Source of the DNA: Psychrosphaera sp. B3R10
Lineage (GTDB): Bacteria; Pseudomonadota; Gammaproteobacteria; Enterobacterales; Alteromonadaceae
Assembly: GCF_018861025.1 (NCBI RefSeq)
Contig: NZ_JAHKQH010000045.1
Location: 62,001-126,000 of the forward strand
Length of the DNA: 64,000 bases
Direction of reading: 5' to 3'
In this document: positions 7,549 to 15,873 of the stretch, piece by piece
Layout: every line of letters begins with the position of its first letter
Numbering within the stretch: the first letter of the stretch is position 1
Translations under genes and position numbers: made by a program
The notes under the pieces: model-generated
Databases searched by the model: none
Told to the model about the DNA's origin: nothing
What the model saw: only the letters and a program-made list of their open reading frames with translations

Positions 7549-7998
7549 ATGAGCATTGTCACCAATATTAAGAAAACAGTCTGGGATCTTGGAGCAATTT
7601 TATTTTTTATTTGGCTTGGGTTTAAAGCCATAGGCTATGGAATGGATTTGTTAAATGTTGACGTTTCTTCAATATGTAAGCATACAGACGTAGCAGAGTT
7701 TCCTTCGCCAAACGGTAAAAAAATTGCAAAACTTGGTTATTCTGATTGTGGTGCAACAACAAATTGGCAATCAGGCTTAAACATCGTTGATGTGAAAACC
7801 GGTAAAGTATACCGAGGCTTGTTTGGGTTGGATGGAAAACCCGACAATTTAAAAGTTGTGTGGACGTCAAATACGAAAGTAGTGGTTTCTAATTTCTCAA
7901 TAGAAAATTTGCTTTGGTTTAATAATGATAACTTTGCAGGTGCATGGATAGAGTTAGAGCCAAGTATGGCTAACAATCTACTCAAGCAGGACAAATAA
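7549..7998 (+). CDS. single-pass membrane protein of a cassette, unknown function
   Basis: 149 residues: an N-terminal transmembrane helix (about 13-33) followed by a soluble domain facing the periplasm. It contains SPNGKKIAKL and DCGATT, a pattern reminiscent of DUF5412-like lipoproteins (Ser-Pro-x-Gly-Lys ... Asp-Cys-Gly-Ala-Thr-Thr); I rate that match as weak. The start ATG at 7549 lies 23 bases inside the cassette. The stop lies within the attC 4 left arm. Sole gene of its cassette. Function unknown. Confidence 0.72.
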   Translation: MSIVTNIKKTVWDLGAILFFIWLGFKAIGYGMDLLNVDVSSICKHTDVAEFPSPNGKKIAKLGYSDCGATTNWQSGLNIVDVKTGKVYRGLFGLDGKPDNLKVVWTSNTKVVVSNFSIENLLWFNNDNFAGAWIELEPSMANNLLKQDK

Positions 7999-8066
7999 CA
8001 GTTGGTTTTTTTTCCTTCGTCGCTTATTTTAGCCAACTATAATTTCCCGTTTAATGGGGGTTAGGC
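7968..8066 (+). repeat. attC site 4 (best preserved)
   Basis: R'' GGCTAAC at 7968-7974 and R' GTTAGGC at 8060-8066; R' fits GTTRRRY exactly. The 99-bp dyad pairs the arms over nearly their whole length. The upstream gene ends within the left arm. Confidence 0.9.
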
Positions 8067-8074
8067 AAAACCCT

Positions 8075-8677
8075 ATGAATCCAGCACAAATAGGCAAAAA
8101 CTACGACACAATTACAGATCGTTGGTCTGATGATCGATTCAATATGAAAAACGGAATCGATCAACATAAAAAAGCATTATCCTTTGTAAAGTTGAAAGGC
8201 AAGGCACTTGATGTTGGTTGCGGAAGAACTGGGAGAATAATGGATTTGCTAGCCAAAGAAGGCTTTGAGCCTGAAGGCTTAGATATCTCAGAGAAGATGA
8301 TAGCGCTAGCTCGAAGCCGCAATCCAGAATGGAATTTATATCAAGAAGATATTTGCTCTTATCCGTTATCAGAAAAATATGACTTCATTACTGCTTGGGA
8401 TAGCATTTGGCATATACCATTGGATAAGCAAGTTAGTGTGATTTCAAAACTGGCAAATGCGTTAAACCCCGACGGCATCATGATATTTTCATTTGGCGGG
8501 GTTAACGAACCGGGAGATCATACCGATGATACTATGGGGCCCATGATGTATTACTCATCTCTTGGAACAAATGGCTTTATACAAGTGTTTCTCGATAATG
8601 GTTGTACTATCAAACATTTAGAGTTTGATCAGTACCCAGAGTTACACACCTACTTAGTGGCGCAAAAAATTGTCTAA
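8075..8677 (+). CDS. class I SAM-dependent methyltransferase
   Basis: 200 residues from the ATG at 8075; an in-frame ATG at 8054 lies inside attC 4 and is not likely to be used. Motif I of Rossmann-fold methyltransferases is clear (ALDVGCGRTGRI), followed by the acidic end of strand 2 (EGLDIS), motif post-II (YQEDICSYP) and motif IV (YDFITAWDSIWHIP). The substrate is unknown; the family includes small-molecule and ubiquinone/menaquinone-like methyltransferases. It is the only gene of its cassette and starts nine bases after R'. Its stop codon overlaps a degenerate R'' (GTCTAAT, 8672-8678), but the rest of that attC cannot be recognised. Confidence 0.87.
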   Translation: MNPAQIGKNYDTITDRWSDDRFNMKNGIDQHKKALSFVKLKGKALDVGCGRTGRIMDLLAKEGFEPEGLDISEKMIALARSRNPEWNLYQEDICSYPLSEKYDFITAWDSIWHIPLDKQVSVISKLANALNPDGIMIFSFGGVNEPGDHTDDTMGPMMYYSSLGTNGFIQVFLDNGCTIKHLEFDQYPELHTYLVAQKIV

Positions 8678-8744
8678 TAAATTTGTCAACTGCTCCGCAC
8701 TTCGGTTCGATGACAAGGTTTCATACATCTAAAAAGGAAGTTTC

Positions 8745-9131
8745 GTGTTCTGGATTAAGCGTCATTTATATTATCAAGTTAAAAGAGGTCAAGTTACGGT
8801 AACTTTTGTTGAAGGTGACAAATCAATAACTAAATCTTGTAGTGCTTTAAATCACCCAAGAACGTTAATGGGTAATTTTATGGAGATTGAAGACTGCTTC
8901 AAAAGCATTGCTAAGGAATTAGCTCCTCGACGTTTCTTACTGCAAGACCCTACAGCGGTTGTTCACTTGTTAGAGCCAGTTGAAGGTGGTTACACAAACG
9001 TAGAAATCAGAGCTTTTAAAGAGGCTGCATTTGGCGCTGGTGCGCGCGAAATATTTATGCCTAACTGCAATTCTAAGTTATCTAAGTCACAAATTTTAAA
9101 TCGAGAGTTTATGGAGTGGGACGGCGTATAA
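8745..9131 (+). CDS. cassette protein with an MreB-like segment
   Basis: 128 residues, GTG start with AAGGAAG eight bases upstream. The C-terminal half holds YTNVEIRAFKEAAFGAGARE, which resembles the conserved actin-fold stretch of the cell-shape protein MreB (VERRAIKESALGAGAR-type). The N-terminal half (FWIKRHLYYQVKRGQVTV, then IEDCFKSIAKELAP) could be the adjoining part of subdomain Ib. It lacks the phosphate-binding motifs of a complete MreB, so it may mimic or interfere with MreB rather than polymerise normally. That role is inference. It ends at a degenerate attC. Confidence 0.62.
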   Translation: MFWIKRHLYYQVKRGQVTVTFVEGDKSITKSCSALNHPRTLMGNFMEIEDCFKSIAKELAPRRFLLQDPTAVVHLLEPVEGGYTNVEIRAFKEAAFGAGAREIFMPNCNSKLSKSQILNREFMEWDGV

Positions 9132-9212
9132 ATCACAAAACTCGGACACTAAACAGTTCGCCTTTGTTCTTTTGCTCCTTTGTTTCTCACACTAACTAAT
9201 GTTGTTTTGTCT
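9126..9212 (+). repeat. attC remnant at the right end of the array
   Basis: The left arm is preserved in outline (CAAAACTCGGACACTAAACA at 9135-9154 parallels the attC 1 left arm) and CTAACTAATGTTGTTTTG at 9192-9209 is a poor complement. R'' and R' no longer match consensus. It marks the probable end of the cassette array. Confidence 0.5.
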
Positions 9213-9273
9213 ATTTTCGAGACACTTTAATTTAAAAGATGGCTCGTGTTAAAAATGTCAATTTGGGAAAATC

Positions 9274-9504
9274 ATGTCAAATGTAATGGATAAAATTGAA
9301 ACTCAAGAAAAGAACTACGATTTTAAGCTGGTTATGATCTTAGCGTTCTTGTTGGTCGCTATGTCTTTTTTTGCGGTAGGTTTTTTATATGCACAGGCAC
9401 CGGGTTTTGAGCTGTTAATTAAGTTGTTGGCTGTATTTGGCGGTATTAATATTTGGTTGCTCTACTATTTATGTAAAAAATTTAACGGCGTAGTAAATAT
9501 TTAA
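9274..9504 (+). CDS. small two-helix membrane protein
   Basis: 76 residues with hydrophobic helices at about 19-41 and 48-68 and a short charged N-terminus. I recognise no family. A GGGA sequence precedes the ATG. It lies outside the last attC remnant and is probably the first chromosomal gene after the array, although a final cassette lacking its attC cannot be excluded. Confidence 0.55.
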   Translation: MSNVMDKIETQEKNYDFKLVMILAFLLVAMSFFAVGFLYAQAPGFELLIKLLAVFGGINIWLLYYLCKKFNGVVNI

Positions 9505-9580
9505 TCTCTGCTGTTTGTTTGTTATAAAAACAAAATCTTAGGTAATGTAGTGCTCTTTAGAATACTTGAGGAATAGGACT

Positions 9581-9994
9581 ATGTTTAACCGACAACAGTC
9601 TGGCCGAAAACGGTCTTACCAAGTCAGGAAAACGGGCGTGAAGGATGAAAACATCGATCGCCAGATCACCGTCATCCATAGTGCCATTGCGTTAAAGTTG
9701 GTAAGTGCCAACTTAAAAGGGAATGACGCGTACATTAAACAAGTACTTGCTGTCCTTGAACAACGTCGTGACGAAGGTCGAATGGGATATGGGGCTTTTC
9801 TAACGTGGTGGTCAATTATGGAATTGATTGATCAACCCGATGTGTTTGTCGCTGCAATTGTAGAAGATTCACCGCGTATGCGTAAGCTCAGACGCAGAAC
9901 ACCTTTTGTTGGTATCCTTACCGAAGAAGAACGGCAAAATGCGTTAGAACAAGACTCACTTGGTAATTTACCCGATTTAAAAACACTTTATTAG
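9581..9994 (+). CDS. conserved-looking cytoplasmic protein, unknown function
   Basis: 137 residues from the ATG at 9581, which has GAGGA eight bases upstream (an in-frame TTG at 9566 would add five residues). It has a strongly basic N-terminal tail (QSGRKRSYQVRK), a helical middle (residues 20-85) and a second basic patch (RKLRRR) near 105. No signal peptide or membrane helix. Codon use resembles the core genes, not the cassettes. Convergent with the EAL gene, only 30 bp away. No family recognised. Confidence 0.65.
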   Translation: MFNRQQSGRKRSYQVRKTGVKDENIDRQITVIHSAIALKLVSANLKGNDAYIKQVLAVLEQRRDEGRMGYGAFLTWWSIMELIDQPDVFVAAIVEDSPRMRKLRRRTPFVGILTEEERQNALEQDSLGNLPDLKTLY

Positions 9995-10024
9995 CCTGCC
10001 ACTCAGTTGCTTTGCTAAGCGTTA

Positions 10025-11971
10025 TTAGTTTGCCTGTCTTATCGGTGTAACGTTGCCGTTCCCTTGAGCCTTGTAATTAATTAAAAATTGAATGAACTCT
10101 TGCTGCGGAATGGGCTTTGACCAGTAAAAGCCTTGGCCGTATGTGCAACCAAGTTCTTTTAACAATAAGCTGGTTTGTTTGTTCTCGATGCCCTCAGCAA
10201 CATTTTCTATGTCTAAACTCTTACTCATTTGCAGTATCGCATTAACTAAGTGTTTATTAAGGGGTGAGTCCATGATGTCGAGTACAAAAGACATATCTAT
10301 CTTTAAAGTCGATGCGTTAAACTGACTTATATAACTTAGGTTCGAATAACCTGTACCGAAGTCGTCAATAGCAATTGAAGCACCTCGTTTGGTAATGGTA
10401 TGTAATTGATCTTTAACGGAGTCTGTATCGTCAAAGACAATGGATTCGGTGATTTCTAATTCCAAAAATCGTGGTGCTAATTCACTTTTATTTAGGGCTA
10501 AATGAACAATATTAGGTAAGTTTCCACGGCGGAACTGGTACGGTGAAATATTCACTGAAACTTGAATTTGCTGGGCTGTTTTTGAGTGCCACTCTTTACA
10601 ATCACGACAAGCCTGCATTAAAACTTGCTTACCTATTGGTGATATTAGCCCAGAGGATTCGGCAATAGGGATAAAGTCATTTGGTGTAATAAACTCACCG
10701 GTTTTAGTTTTCCATCTCAGCAGTGCTTCTGCACCAACGATTTCATTAGACTCCAAATGAATTTTAGGCTGGTAGTAAAGCTCAAATTCTTCGTTTTCTA
10801 TGGCGCTTTTGAGGGCGTGAGAAAGATGACTGCGCTTTTTCAACTGGCTTTCCATTTCCATTTCAAAAAAGTTAAATTCTCGACTTTCAAGCGAATGGGC
10901 ATGGGATAAAGCAATTAGCGAGCGGGTGCGCAGGATCTCATAACTTTTGCCGTCAAATGGGAACAGGGCGATGCCAATTGAATTTTGAATTTCAAGTTCA
11001 TTGTCATCGATTAAAATCGGTTGGCGATTAATCGATACAATGTCTTGAACAAACTGAGAGATCTCGTCGTATCCGTTTGCTTCTAATAAAAATGAAAATT
11101 CGTTGCCAGAAAGATGAAATAGACTGGCTTTTTTACCGACTAAAATCTGAAGTCGCTCTGATAAAGCTTGTATATACTTATTGCCTACTTCATAACCTAA
11201 AGTTGAATTTATCCACTTTAGGTTTTTTTGGTCAATGGTTATTAACGCGATTAACGTGGGGCCATTAGTATTTTTTTCGATAGCGGCATTAGTTTTGACC
11301 GCAAAAATGTGTTCATTAGGTAAATTTGTTAGGGGGTTTAAATCAAATGCGACCTTAGCCTTTGCCTGCGCTTCTTGGGTTTTTTCGTTTTCGGTGACAA
11401 GGCGAGTAATTAATTTTAGATTCTCGTTGGTCAAAAATCTCAAAGAAATGGTATAGAAAAATAAAACCAGTGCGAGGTTGTTGGCTTTTGCCCAGATGGA
11501 ATTATCAGTAACGGAAATTGCGTCAATAACCCCTAGCTCAGTCACCCAAGCTAATCCGTACAATGAACACACCATATAAGCCAATAGGCTAAATAGTAAT
11601 ATTGAGCCACTTAACAGCGAAGTACCAATTAGAATACAGGGATAGATGAGGATTGCGGTGTCGTATAATCCATCGTTTTTCCAACAAAAATAAGACGCTA
11701 AAATGACTAATGTCCACATGAGTAAACTGACAATTTCGTTAGTCGTATCGTCGCTCAGAAATTTGTAGAAAAAGCCCATTAAAATGAGTGTACTGGCGTG
11801 TTCGTAGAGGTTACTCATGTTCAAAAATATTGAATCGTTAATCAATACAATTGTCACTACGACCATTAAAACGATTAATAGTTGGCGGGTACGGTTTGTT
11901 TTATTTTGAAGTTGAAAACGTTCGGAATTCGATATTGGATTTCCTTTTACAATGACGTTCTCATCAATCAT
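10025..11971 (-). CDS. membrane-bound c-di-GMP phosphodiesterase (degenerate GGDEF + EAL)
   Basis: 648 residues. About six membrane helices lie at 30-180, then a GGDEF-like domain (205-365) whose active-site motif reads Ser-Gly-Asn-Glu-Phe at 288-292, so it cannot be a normal cyclase and may bind GTP as a regulator. The EAL domain (385-635) keeps EALLRW at 415-420 and DDFGTGYS near 537, so phosphodiesterase activity is expected: it breaks c-di-GMP to pGpG. The start overlaps the stop of the diguanylate cyclase gene by four bases, so the two opposing enzymes are translationally coupled. Last gene of a four-gene operon. Confidence 0.92.
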   Translation of the reverse strand: MIDENVIVKGNPISNSERFQLQNKTNRTRQLLIVLMVVVTIVLINDSIFLNMSNLYEHASTLILMGFFYKFLSDDTTNEIVSLLMWTLVILASYFCWKNDGLYDTAILIYPCILIGTSLLSGSILLFSLLAYMVCSLYGLAWVTELGVIDAISVTDNSIWAKANNLALVLFFYTISLRFLTNENLKLITRLVTENEKTQEAQAKAKVAFDLNPLTNLPNEHIFAVKTNAAIEKNTNGPTLIALITIDQKNLKWINSTLGYEVGNKYIQALSERLQILVGKKASLFHLSGNEFSFLLEANGYDEISQFVQDIVSINRQPILIDDNELEIQNSIGIALFPFDGKSYEILRTRSLIALSHAHSLESREFNFFEMEMESQLKKRSHLSHALKSAIENEEFELYYQPKIHLESNEIVGAEALLRWKTKTGEFITPNDFIPIAESSGLISPIGKQVLMQACRDCKEWHSKTAQQIQVSVNISPYQFRRGNLPNIVHLALNKSELAPRFLELEITESIVFDDTDSVKDQLHTITKRGASIAIDDFGTGYSNLSYISQFNASTLKIDMSFVLDIMDSPLNKHLVNAILQMSKSLDIENVAEGIENKQTSLLLKELGCTYGQGFYWSKPIPQQEFIQFLINYKAQGNGNVTPIRQAN

Positions 11972-13563
11972 TTTACGCCTCCGGAACTGTCCTGGTCGAA
12001 AGCAAATTTAATGTATTCACTTGGCGCAGTTTGTTTATTTCTTTTGGCTCGGTACATCGCTTGGTCAGCTAACTTCACTAACGACTTAAGATCGGTATGG
12101 TCGTCAGGATAAAAGGTTACGCCCATACTTGATCCAACGGCAACTTGCATGTCTTGATTATTAAGGTAATAGGGTTTGGCAATTTTATCGTATATTTTTT
12201 CTGACAATTTCACTAAGTCTTCTTTACTGATACCCGGTAAAACCACGACAAACTCATCTCCACCCCATCGACATGCAATGTCACGCTTACGTAAACTTAT
12301 CAATAATTGTTTTGCAACATGGCGCAGTATTTCATCCCCTGCGTCATGACCATAGATGTCATTAACTTGTTTAAAGCCATTTAAGTCTAGCAAGATAAAG
12401 GCAAATGGTATTTGATCGGCAATGAGTTGCTTGATTTGAACTTCTGCGCCATGGCGGTTAAGTATATTAGTAAGTTGATCGTAGTCGGCAAGTTCACTGA
12501 GTTTTTCAAGCTGTTTTCGACGTTTTGAAATATCATGTAGCGTTAATTGGTAATACTCTTTTAAGTCTTCGGAGACAATTGTTGTGACAACGATTTGTAC
12601 CCAAACGGTATCGCTTGAAGGGTCTTCAGAAACAAGTTTAAATTCGCCGGTGGCGATTTCATCACTTGATATCGCGAGTTCAACTACATCTTTTAGTTGT
12701 TCGCGGTCGACAAATATTTCTTCTAACAAAACCCCAAAGTTCTTTTTAAAATGTTTACCAAGTTTACTTAACAACACTTCAAATGCTTTGTTAAACAATA
12801 TGATATTGCCCGACGGTTCGGTCAAAATTATTGGTGAAATCGAGTTTTCGAATAACATTCGGAATCGTTTTTCGAGAAATTCAATGTCTTGCCTTAGTTT
12901 GGTTTCTTCTTGAAATGAGTTATATGCTTTATCAAGTAGGAAATTGACGTCGTCGACGAGTACTCCTATTTCACTGCTGGTATGAAAAACAGGGTAACTT
13001 AACCTATCCTCTGTACCGGGCTTCACCTTACCTAGTGCGCTTCCTACAGAAAGGATTGGTTTAGTGATTAAGACATAGGCAATAAAGATTGTAATTAACG
13101 TAACAAATATCGCCTGAGTTACTAGGGCGGTGGCATTGTTCTGACCGATTTGTTGTGCGTGTTGCTGAATGTATTTTTCGTCGTGGTAAAGAATAAGTTT
13201 GCCGACGGTGTCTTCTTTTATAAATGGCGATGGGATATCAAATTCACTTTTGGCGTTATCCGATTGCGCAAGAACCCCATCAATTAATTTCAAATTACTC
13301 GTTTTAAATTCGGCCGCAAGAACAACATTGTTGCTCACTAACCCTTTTAGTACGTCGTTGGCCATTTCAGTGTCTTCGAGGTAAGCCGCCACAGATGCGG
13401 TAGCTGAAACGGTTGAATACAACTGGCTAATTTCGTTTTTAGTATCTTGAACAGTATCTAAGTAGGTGATCCGATAAAAAATTTGGGCCGAGAGAAAGCC
13501 TATTGCTAATGCAGCAAATATGATGATTAAGGCGAGACGAATTAATAATCCACTTTTATTCAA
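11968..13563 (-). CDS. diguanylate cyclase with periplasmic sensor, PAS and GGDEF domains
   Basis: 531 residues. Helix 1 (about 8-30), a periplasmic region (31-148) resembling a CHASE8-type sensor (SVAAYLEDTEMANDVLKGL), helix 2 (149-167), a HAMP-like linker, PAS (about 230-345) and GGDEF (355-520). The active site GGDEF at 434-438 is intact, and the inhibitory RxxD site is present five residues before it (Arg425-Asp428). It should make c-di-GMP in response to a periplasmic cue. Its start overlaps the upstream PstS-like gene by eight bases, which suggests that protein supplies or modulates the signal. Confidence 0.93.
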   Translation of the reverse strand: MNKSGLLIRLALIIIFAALAIGFLSAQIFYRITYLDTVQDTKNEISQLYSTVSATASVAAYLEDTEMANDVLKGLVSNNVVLAAEFKTSNLKLIDGVLAQSDNAKSEFDIPSPFIKEDTVGKLILYHDEKYIQQHAQQIGQNNATALVTQAIFVTLITIFIAYVLITKPILSVGSALGKVKPGTEDRLSYPVFHTSSEIGVLVDDVNFLLDKAYNSFQEETKLRQDIEFLEKRFRMLFENSISPIILTEPSGNIILFNKAFEVLLSKLGKHFKKNFGVLLEEIFVDREQLKDVVELAISSDEIATGEFKLVSEDPSSDTVWVQIVVTTIVSEDLKEYYQLTLHDISKRRKQLEKLSELADYDQLTNILNRHGAEVQIKQLIADQIPFAFILLDLNGFKQVNDIYGHDAGDEILRHVAKQLLISLRKRDIACRWGGDEFVVVLPGISKEDLVKLSEKIYDKIAKPYYLNNQDMQVAVGSSMGVTFYPDDHTDLKSLVKLADQAMYRAKRNKQTAPSEYIKFAFDQDSSGGVK

Positions 13564-13981
13564 ATCGATATACCACTTTCATGTTTTCCGTTACATAACT
13601 GGATTCTATATAGGCTATCGCATTTTTATTGTTTGCAATATAGTCCTGAATAAATTCCATTGAATTATATCCAATCGGCGGCGTAGCTTTGCCAGTAAAG
13701 CGCACTCTCGACCAATAAGAGTTAATTTGTGATAGGTTTTTATTGACCAAAGTATAATAAAATTTATGTCGCATTGCGCTTGGGCCATCAATTGGTTGCG
13801 CTTTTTCACCATTGGGAAATGCGACATATTTTCCCATATATAAATCGATTAGTTGTCGTTTGCTTAGTTGTTCCGTCGGGTTGTCAGTATTTACCACAAC
13901 AACGAGCGATTGTTCCAACGCGTTGCTATTAAACACCGTTAACATGACGAGTAATTTGAAACTTCTAAGCAGTAATTTCAT
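13556..13981 (-). CDS. periplasmic phosphate-binding-like (PstS-like) protein
   Basis: 141 residues with a signal peptide (to about residue 20, probable cleavage near NSNA). The mature part resembles the short, one-lobed PBP-like proteins: LVVVVNTDNP, the LSKRQLIDLYMGK segment, AMRHKFY and the IAYIESSYV end. It is far shorter than a true PstS and has no ABC transporter partner here. It shares one base with the porin gene before it and eight with the cyclase after it. A role as a ligand-binding cofactor for the cyclase sensor is inference from this coupling. Confidence 0.82.
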   Translation of the reverse strand: MKLLLRSFKLLVMLTVFNSNALEQSLVVVVNTDNPTEQLSKRQLIDLYMGKYVAFPNGEKAQPIDGPSAMRHKFYYTLVNKNLSQINSYWSRVRFTGKATPPIGYNSMEFIQDYIANNKNAIAYIESSYVTENMKVVYRFE

Positions 13982-15246
13982 CAGAATATAAAACTCAGAT
14001 TAAGAAACAAAGCGTGAACAATATGATCTTTGTCTAGAGATTTATCAGGGTTGTTGAGCCATAACGTATCGCCGCCTTGGTCAACATCAGTTCGGTCTAA
14101 CTGCAGTTTTAACGCCATACTGTCGCTGATATCCCATCGGCCACCAATAGACACAGTACGCTGACTCGACGCATAATAATTTGCTACAGACTCAGTACCT
14201 TCTCTTAAAAGGCTCAGTTGATAAAATGCCTGGGCAGGTAATGATTTTAATTGAAGGCCTGTGTCTCCATCTTCTGAAAAACTGTATCGCCCTGAATTAG
14301 TAAATCCTAGGCTGGTAAATATCTGAAAGTTATCAATTCTATAGGTTGCAGAGAAGTAACCACTCGACAAATCCGCTATCGCTCTTTCTTGACTGGAAAC
14401 TTCAGCGAGTTCACCATAAAAAGTCAGGTTGTCTAAATCGTACCGACCACCAATGGATACATAATCTGCAACAGCATCTTTTAGTTCAAATTGAGTGGCA
14501 AAGCGTTCTACGTCAGGCCAATAAGGTTCTAGTGTTTTTAAGCCGTTAATCAACTCCATTGTGCCTATTGGGTTTTCATCAAAATGTCCCCGACTAAATT
14601 TTGTCGATACCATCCAATTAAAACTCTGCAGTTCAAAAGAGAAACCAGTGATATTGGCAATCTCAATTAAGTCCGCATACTGCAAACTACCGATATTCGA
14701 ACGTGAAGAACCTGTGTATATTTTTGATAAAAAGCTAAAATCATCAAGCGGTAGAGTATAAGAAACATCAACACCATCAACAAAGTAGAAAGGAATAATG
14801 CCGTAGACTTCATTTGGGGCTTTTGCCCAGGGGAATGCATAGTCTACTTCTCTATACTCTGTAATCAAAAAGGTGTCTAAAGGAACTCGGCCTAATCGAA
14901 TGTCTAAATTTGCTGTTGGTTTGTAACGTAAAAACGCTAATCTAAAATAATCTGATAACGCTTCTTGTTTGTTTTCCTGCAATAATACTTGTACAACAGC
15001 ATCAAAGTCACTGTCACCTTGCCATTCAAGTTGTAAGCCTAGTTTTGAGTTTGTTCTGAAATCGAGGTCGCCGGAGAACTTGCCAAAAGCCTGAGAAGTG
15101 TTATTGCGATATGCGAGGTAATCTGAATCACTCGCAACAATGCCTAAGTTCCCAAAGCCGCTAAATCTTACATTAGCGTTGGCTAAAGAGGGGAAGCTTA
15201 AAATAAATAAAATGATCAAAGCTTTTGTCACAGAAAGTCCATTCAT
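13981..15246 (-). CDS. outer-membrane porin-like beta-barrel protein
   Basis: 421 residues with a signal peptide (cleavage near ANA, about residue 25) and a mature part made of alternating aromatic/polar strands ending in ...LFLNLSFIF, the terminal Phe expected for BAM recognition. Its opening RFSGFGNLGI is typical of porin-like barrels. Substrate unknown. It heads the operon porin / PstS-like / cyclase / phosphodiesterase; coupling suggests the barrel brings in, or reports on, the ligand sensed downstream. Confidence 0.82.
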   Translation of the reverse strand: MNGLSVTKALIILFILSFPSLANANVRFSGFGNLGIVASDSDYLAYRNNTSQAFGKFSGDLDFRTNSKLGLQLEWQGDSDFDAVVQVLLQENKQEALSDYFRLAFLRYKPTANLDIRLGRVPLDTFLITEYREVDYAFPWAKAPNEVYGIIPFYFVDGVDVSYTLPLDDFSFLSKIYTGSSRSNIGSLQYADLIEIANITGFSFELQSFNWMVSTKFSRGHFDENPIGTMELINGLKTLEPYWPDVERFATQFELKDAVADYVSIGGRYDLDNLTFYGELAEVSSQERAIADLSSGYFSATYRIDNFQIFTSLGFTNSGRYSFSEDGDTGLQLKSLPAQAFYQLSLLREGTESVANYYASSQRTVSIGGRWDISDSMALKLQLDRTDVDQGGDTLWLNNPDKSLDKDHIVHALFLNLSFIF

Positions 15247-15456
15247 TTGTGCTAGTTAATCTTTTAATTTAAAACAGTAAGACTGTGAATTAGTCGTTTA
15301 ATCAAAGCGCTTACTTTTATCGAATTTTACTTTTTTAATCTTTTATTGCGACTGTTTTGTTTGGATGCCAAATTTAATTACCTGAGTATAGCGCTAATAA
15401 ATTCTAAAGTGTCGATTCAATTGTATTATTTTGTCGCAAAAAGACGATTATTTCGA

Positions 15457-15846
15457 CTATCTGATGTGTTTTTTGAGTGAATATTGCTCACTTTCAGAAA
15501 TGGCGCAGGATTGGTTAGTGCCATAGTCAAATTTGACGAGCACACATTCACCAAACGCGACTTTTTGGTCTTGCTGCCAAACTTCCTGTAGTAAAGTAAG
15601 CGAGGAATTTCCTATTCTTTTTACAAAGGTCCTAATTTCGACATTAGCGTTATACGACATTTGCGCTACATAATTGACTTCAATCTTGGCTAAGATCAAG
15701 TTCCACTTTGTCAAATTTTGGGTCGGATTGAAAATTTCAAACACCGGCACCCGGGCGGTTTCAAACCAAACAGGGACAACAGTGTTATTGATATGACCTA
15801 ACGCATCGGTTTCTGAAAATCGAGGTTGTAGACTAATTGTTAACAT
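15457..15846 (-). CDS. 4-hydroxybenzoyl-CoA-type (hotdog) thioesterase
   Basis: 129 residues, the usual length of small hotdog acyl-CoA thioesterases. The N-terminal motif RFSETDALGHINNT has the conserved Asp and His-x-Asn of the YbgC/4HBT group, followed by WFETAR. It should hydrolyse acyl-CoA esters in the cytoplasm; the chain type is unknown. It lies 27 bp downstream of speD on the same strand. Start is ATG at 15846. Confidence 0.86.
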   Translation of the reverse strand: MLTISLQPRFSETDALGHINNTVVPVWFETARVPVFEIFNPTQNLTKWNLILAKIEVNYVAQMSYNANVEIRTFVKRIGNSSLTLLQEVWQQDQKVAFGECVLVKFDYGTNQSCAISESEQYSLKKHIR

Positions 15847-15873
15847 AATTGCCCTAATGAGTTAGAAACACAC

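Larger units (their letters stand above)
4203..9212 (+). mobile_element. integron gene-cassette array without integrase (CALIN-like)
   Basis: Genes here are all on the + strand and are separated by ~90-103 bp imperfect inverted repeats that share a core near AGTTGGCT ... AGCCAA, the layout of attC sites. The decisive evidence is that the bases opening a cassette are the complement of the bases opening its own terminal attC. TIR unit: CTAGGTGCATA at 4204 versus ATATGCACCTAAC at 5922. Next cassette: TTATAT at 6024 versus ATATAAC at 6522. DUF2971 cassette: TTAGCATGC at 6766 versus GCATGCTATC at 7441. Next: TTAACCATAC at 7527 versus GTATGGCTAAC at 7964. Methyltransferase cassette: TTAGGCAA at 8061 versus TTGTCTAAT at 8670. 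That is the signature of excised circular cassettes. No integrase gene is in the window. The right-hand end is degenerate. Confidence 0.85.

Noticed and set aside
8672-8744. Possible attC after the methyltransferase gene
   Set aside because: The R''-like GTCTAAT fits the cassette start, but no paired arms or R' can be recognised before the next gene. Only a TTGTCA/TGACAA stem is seen.
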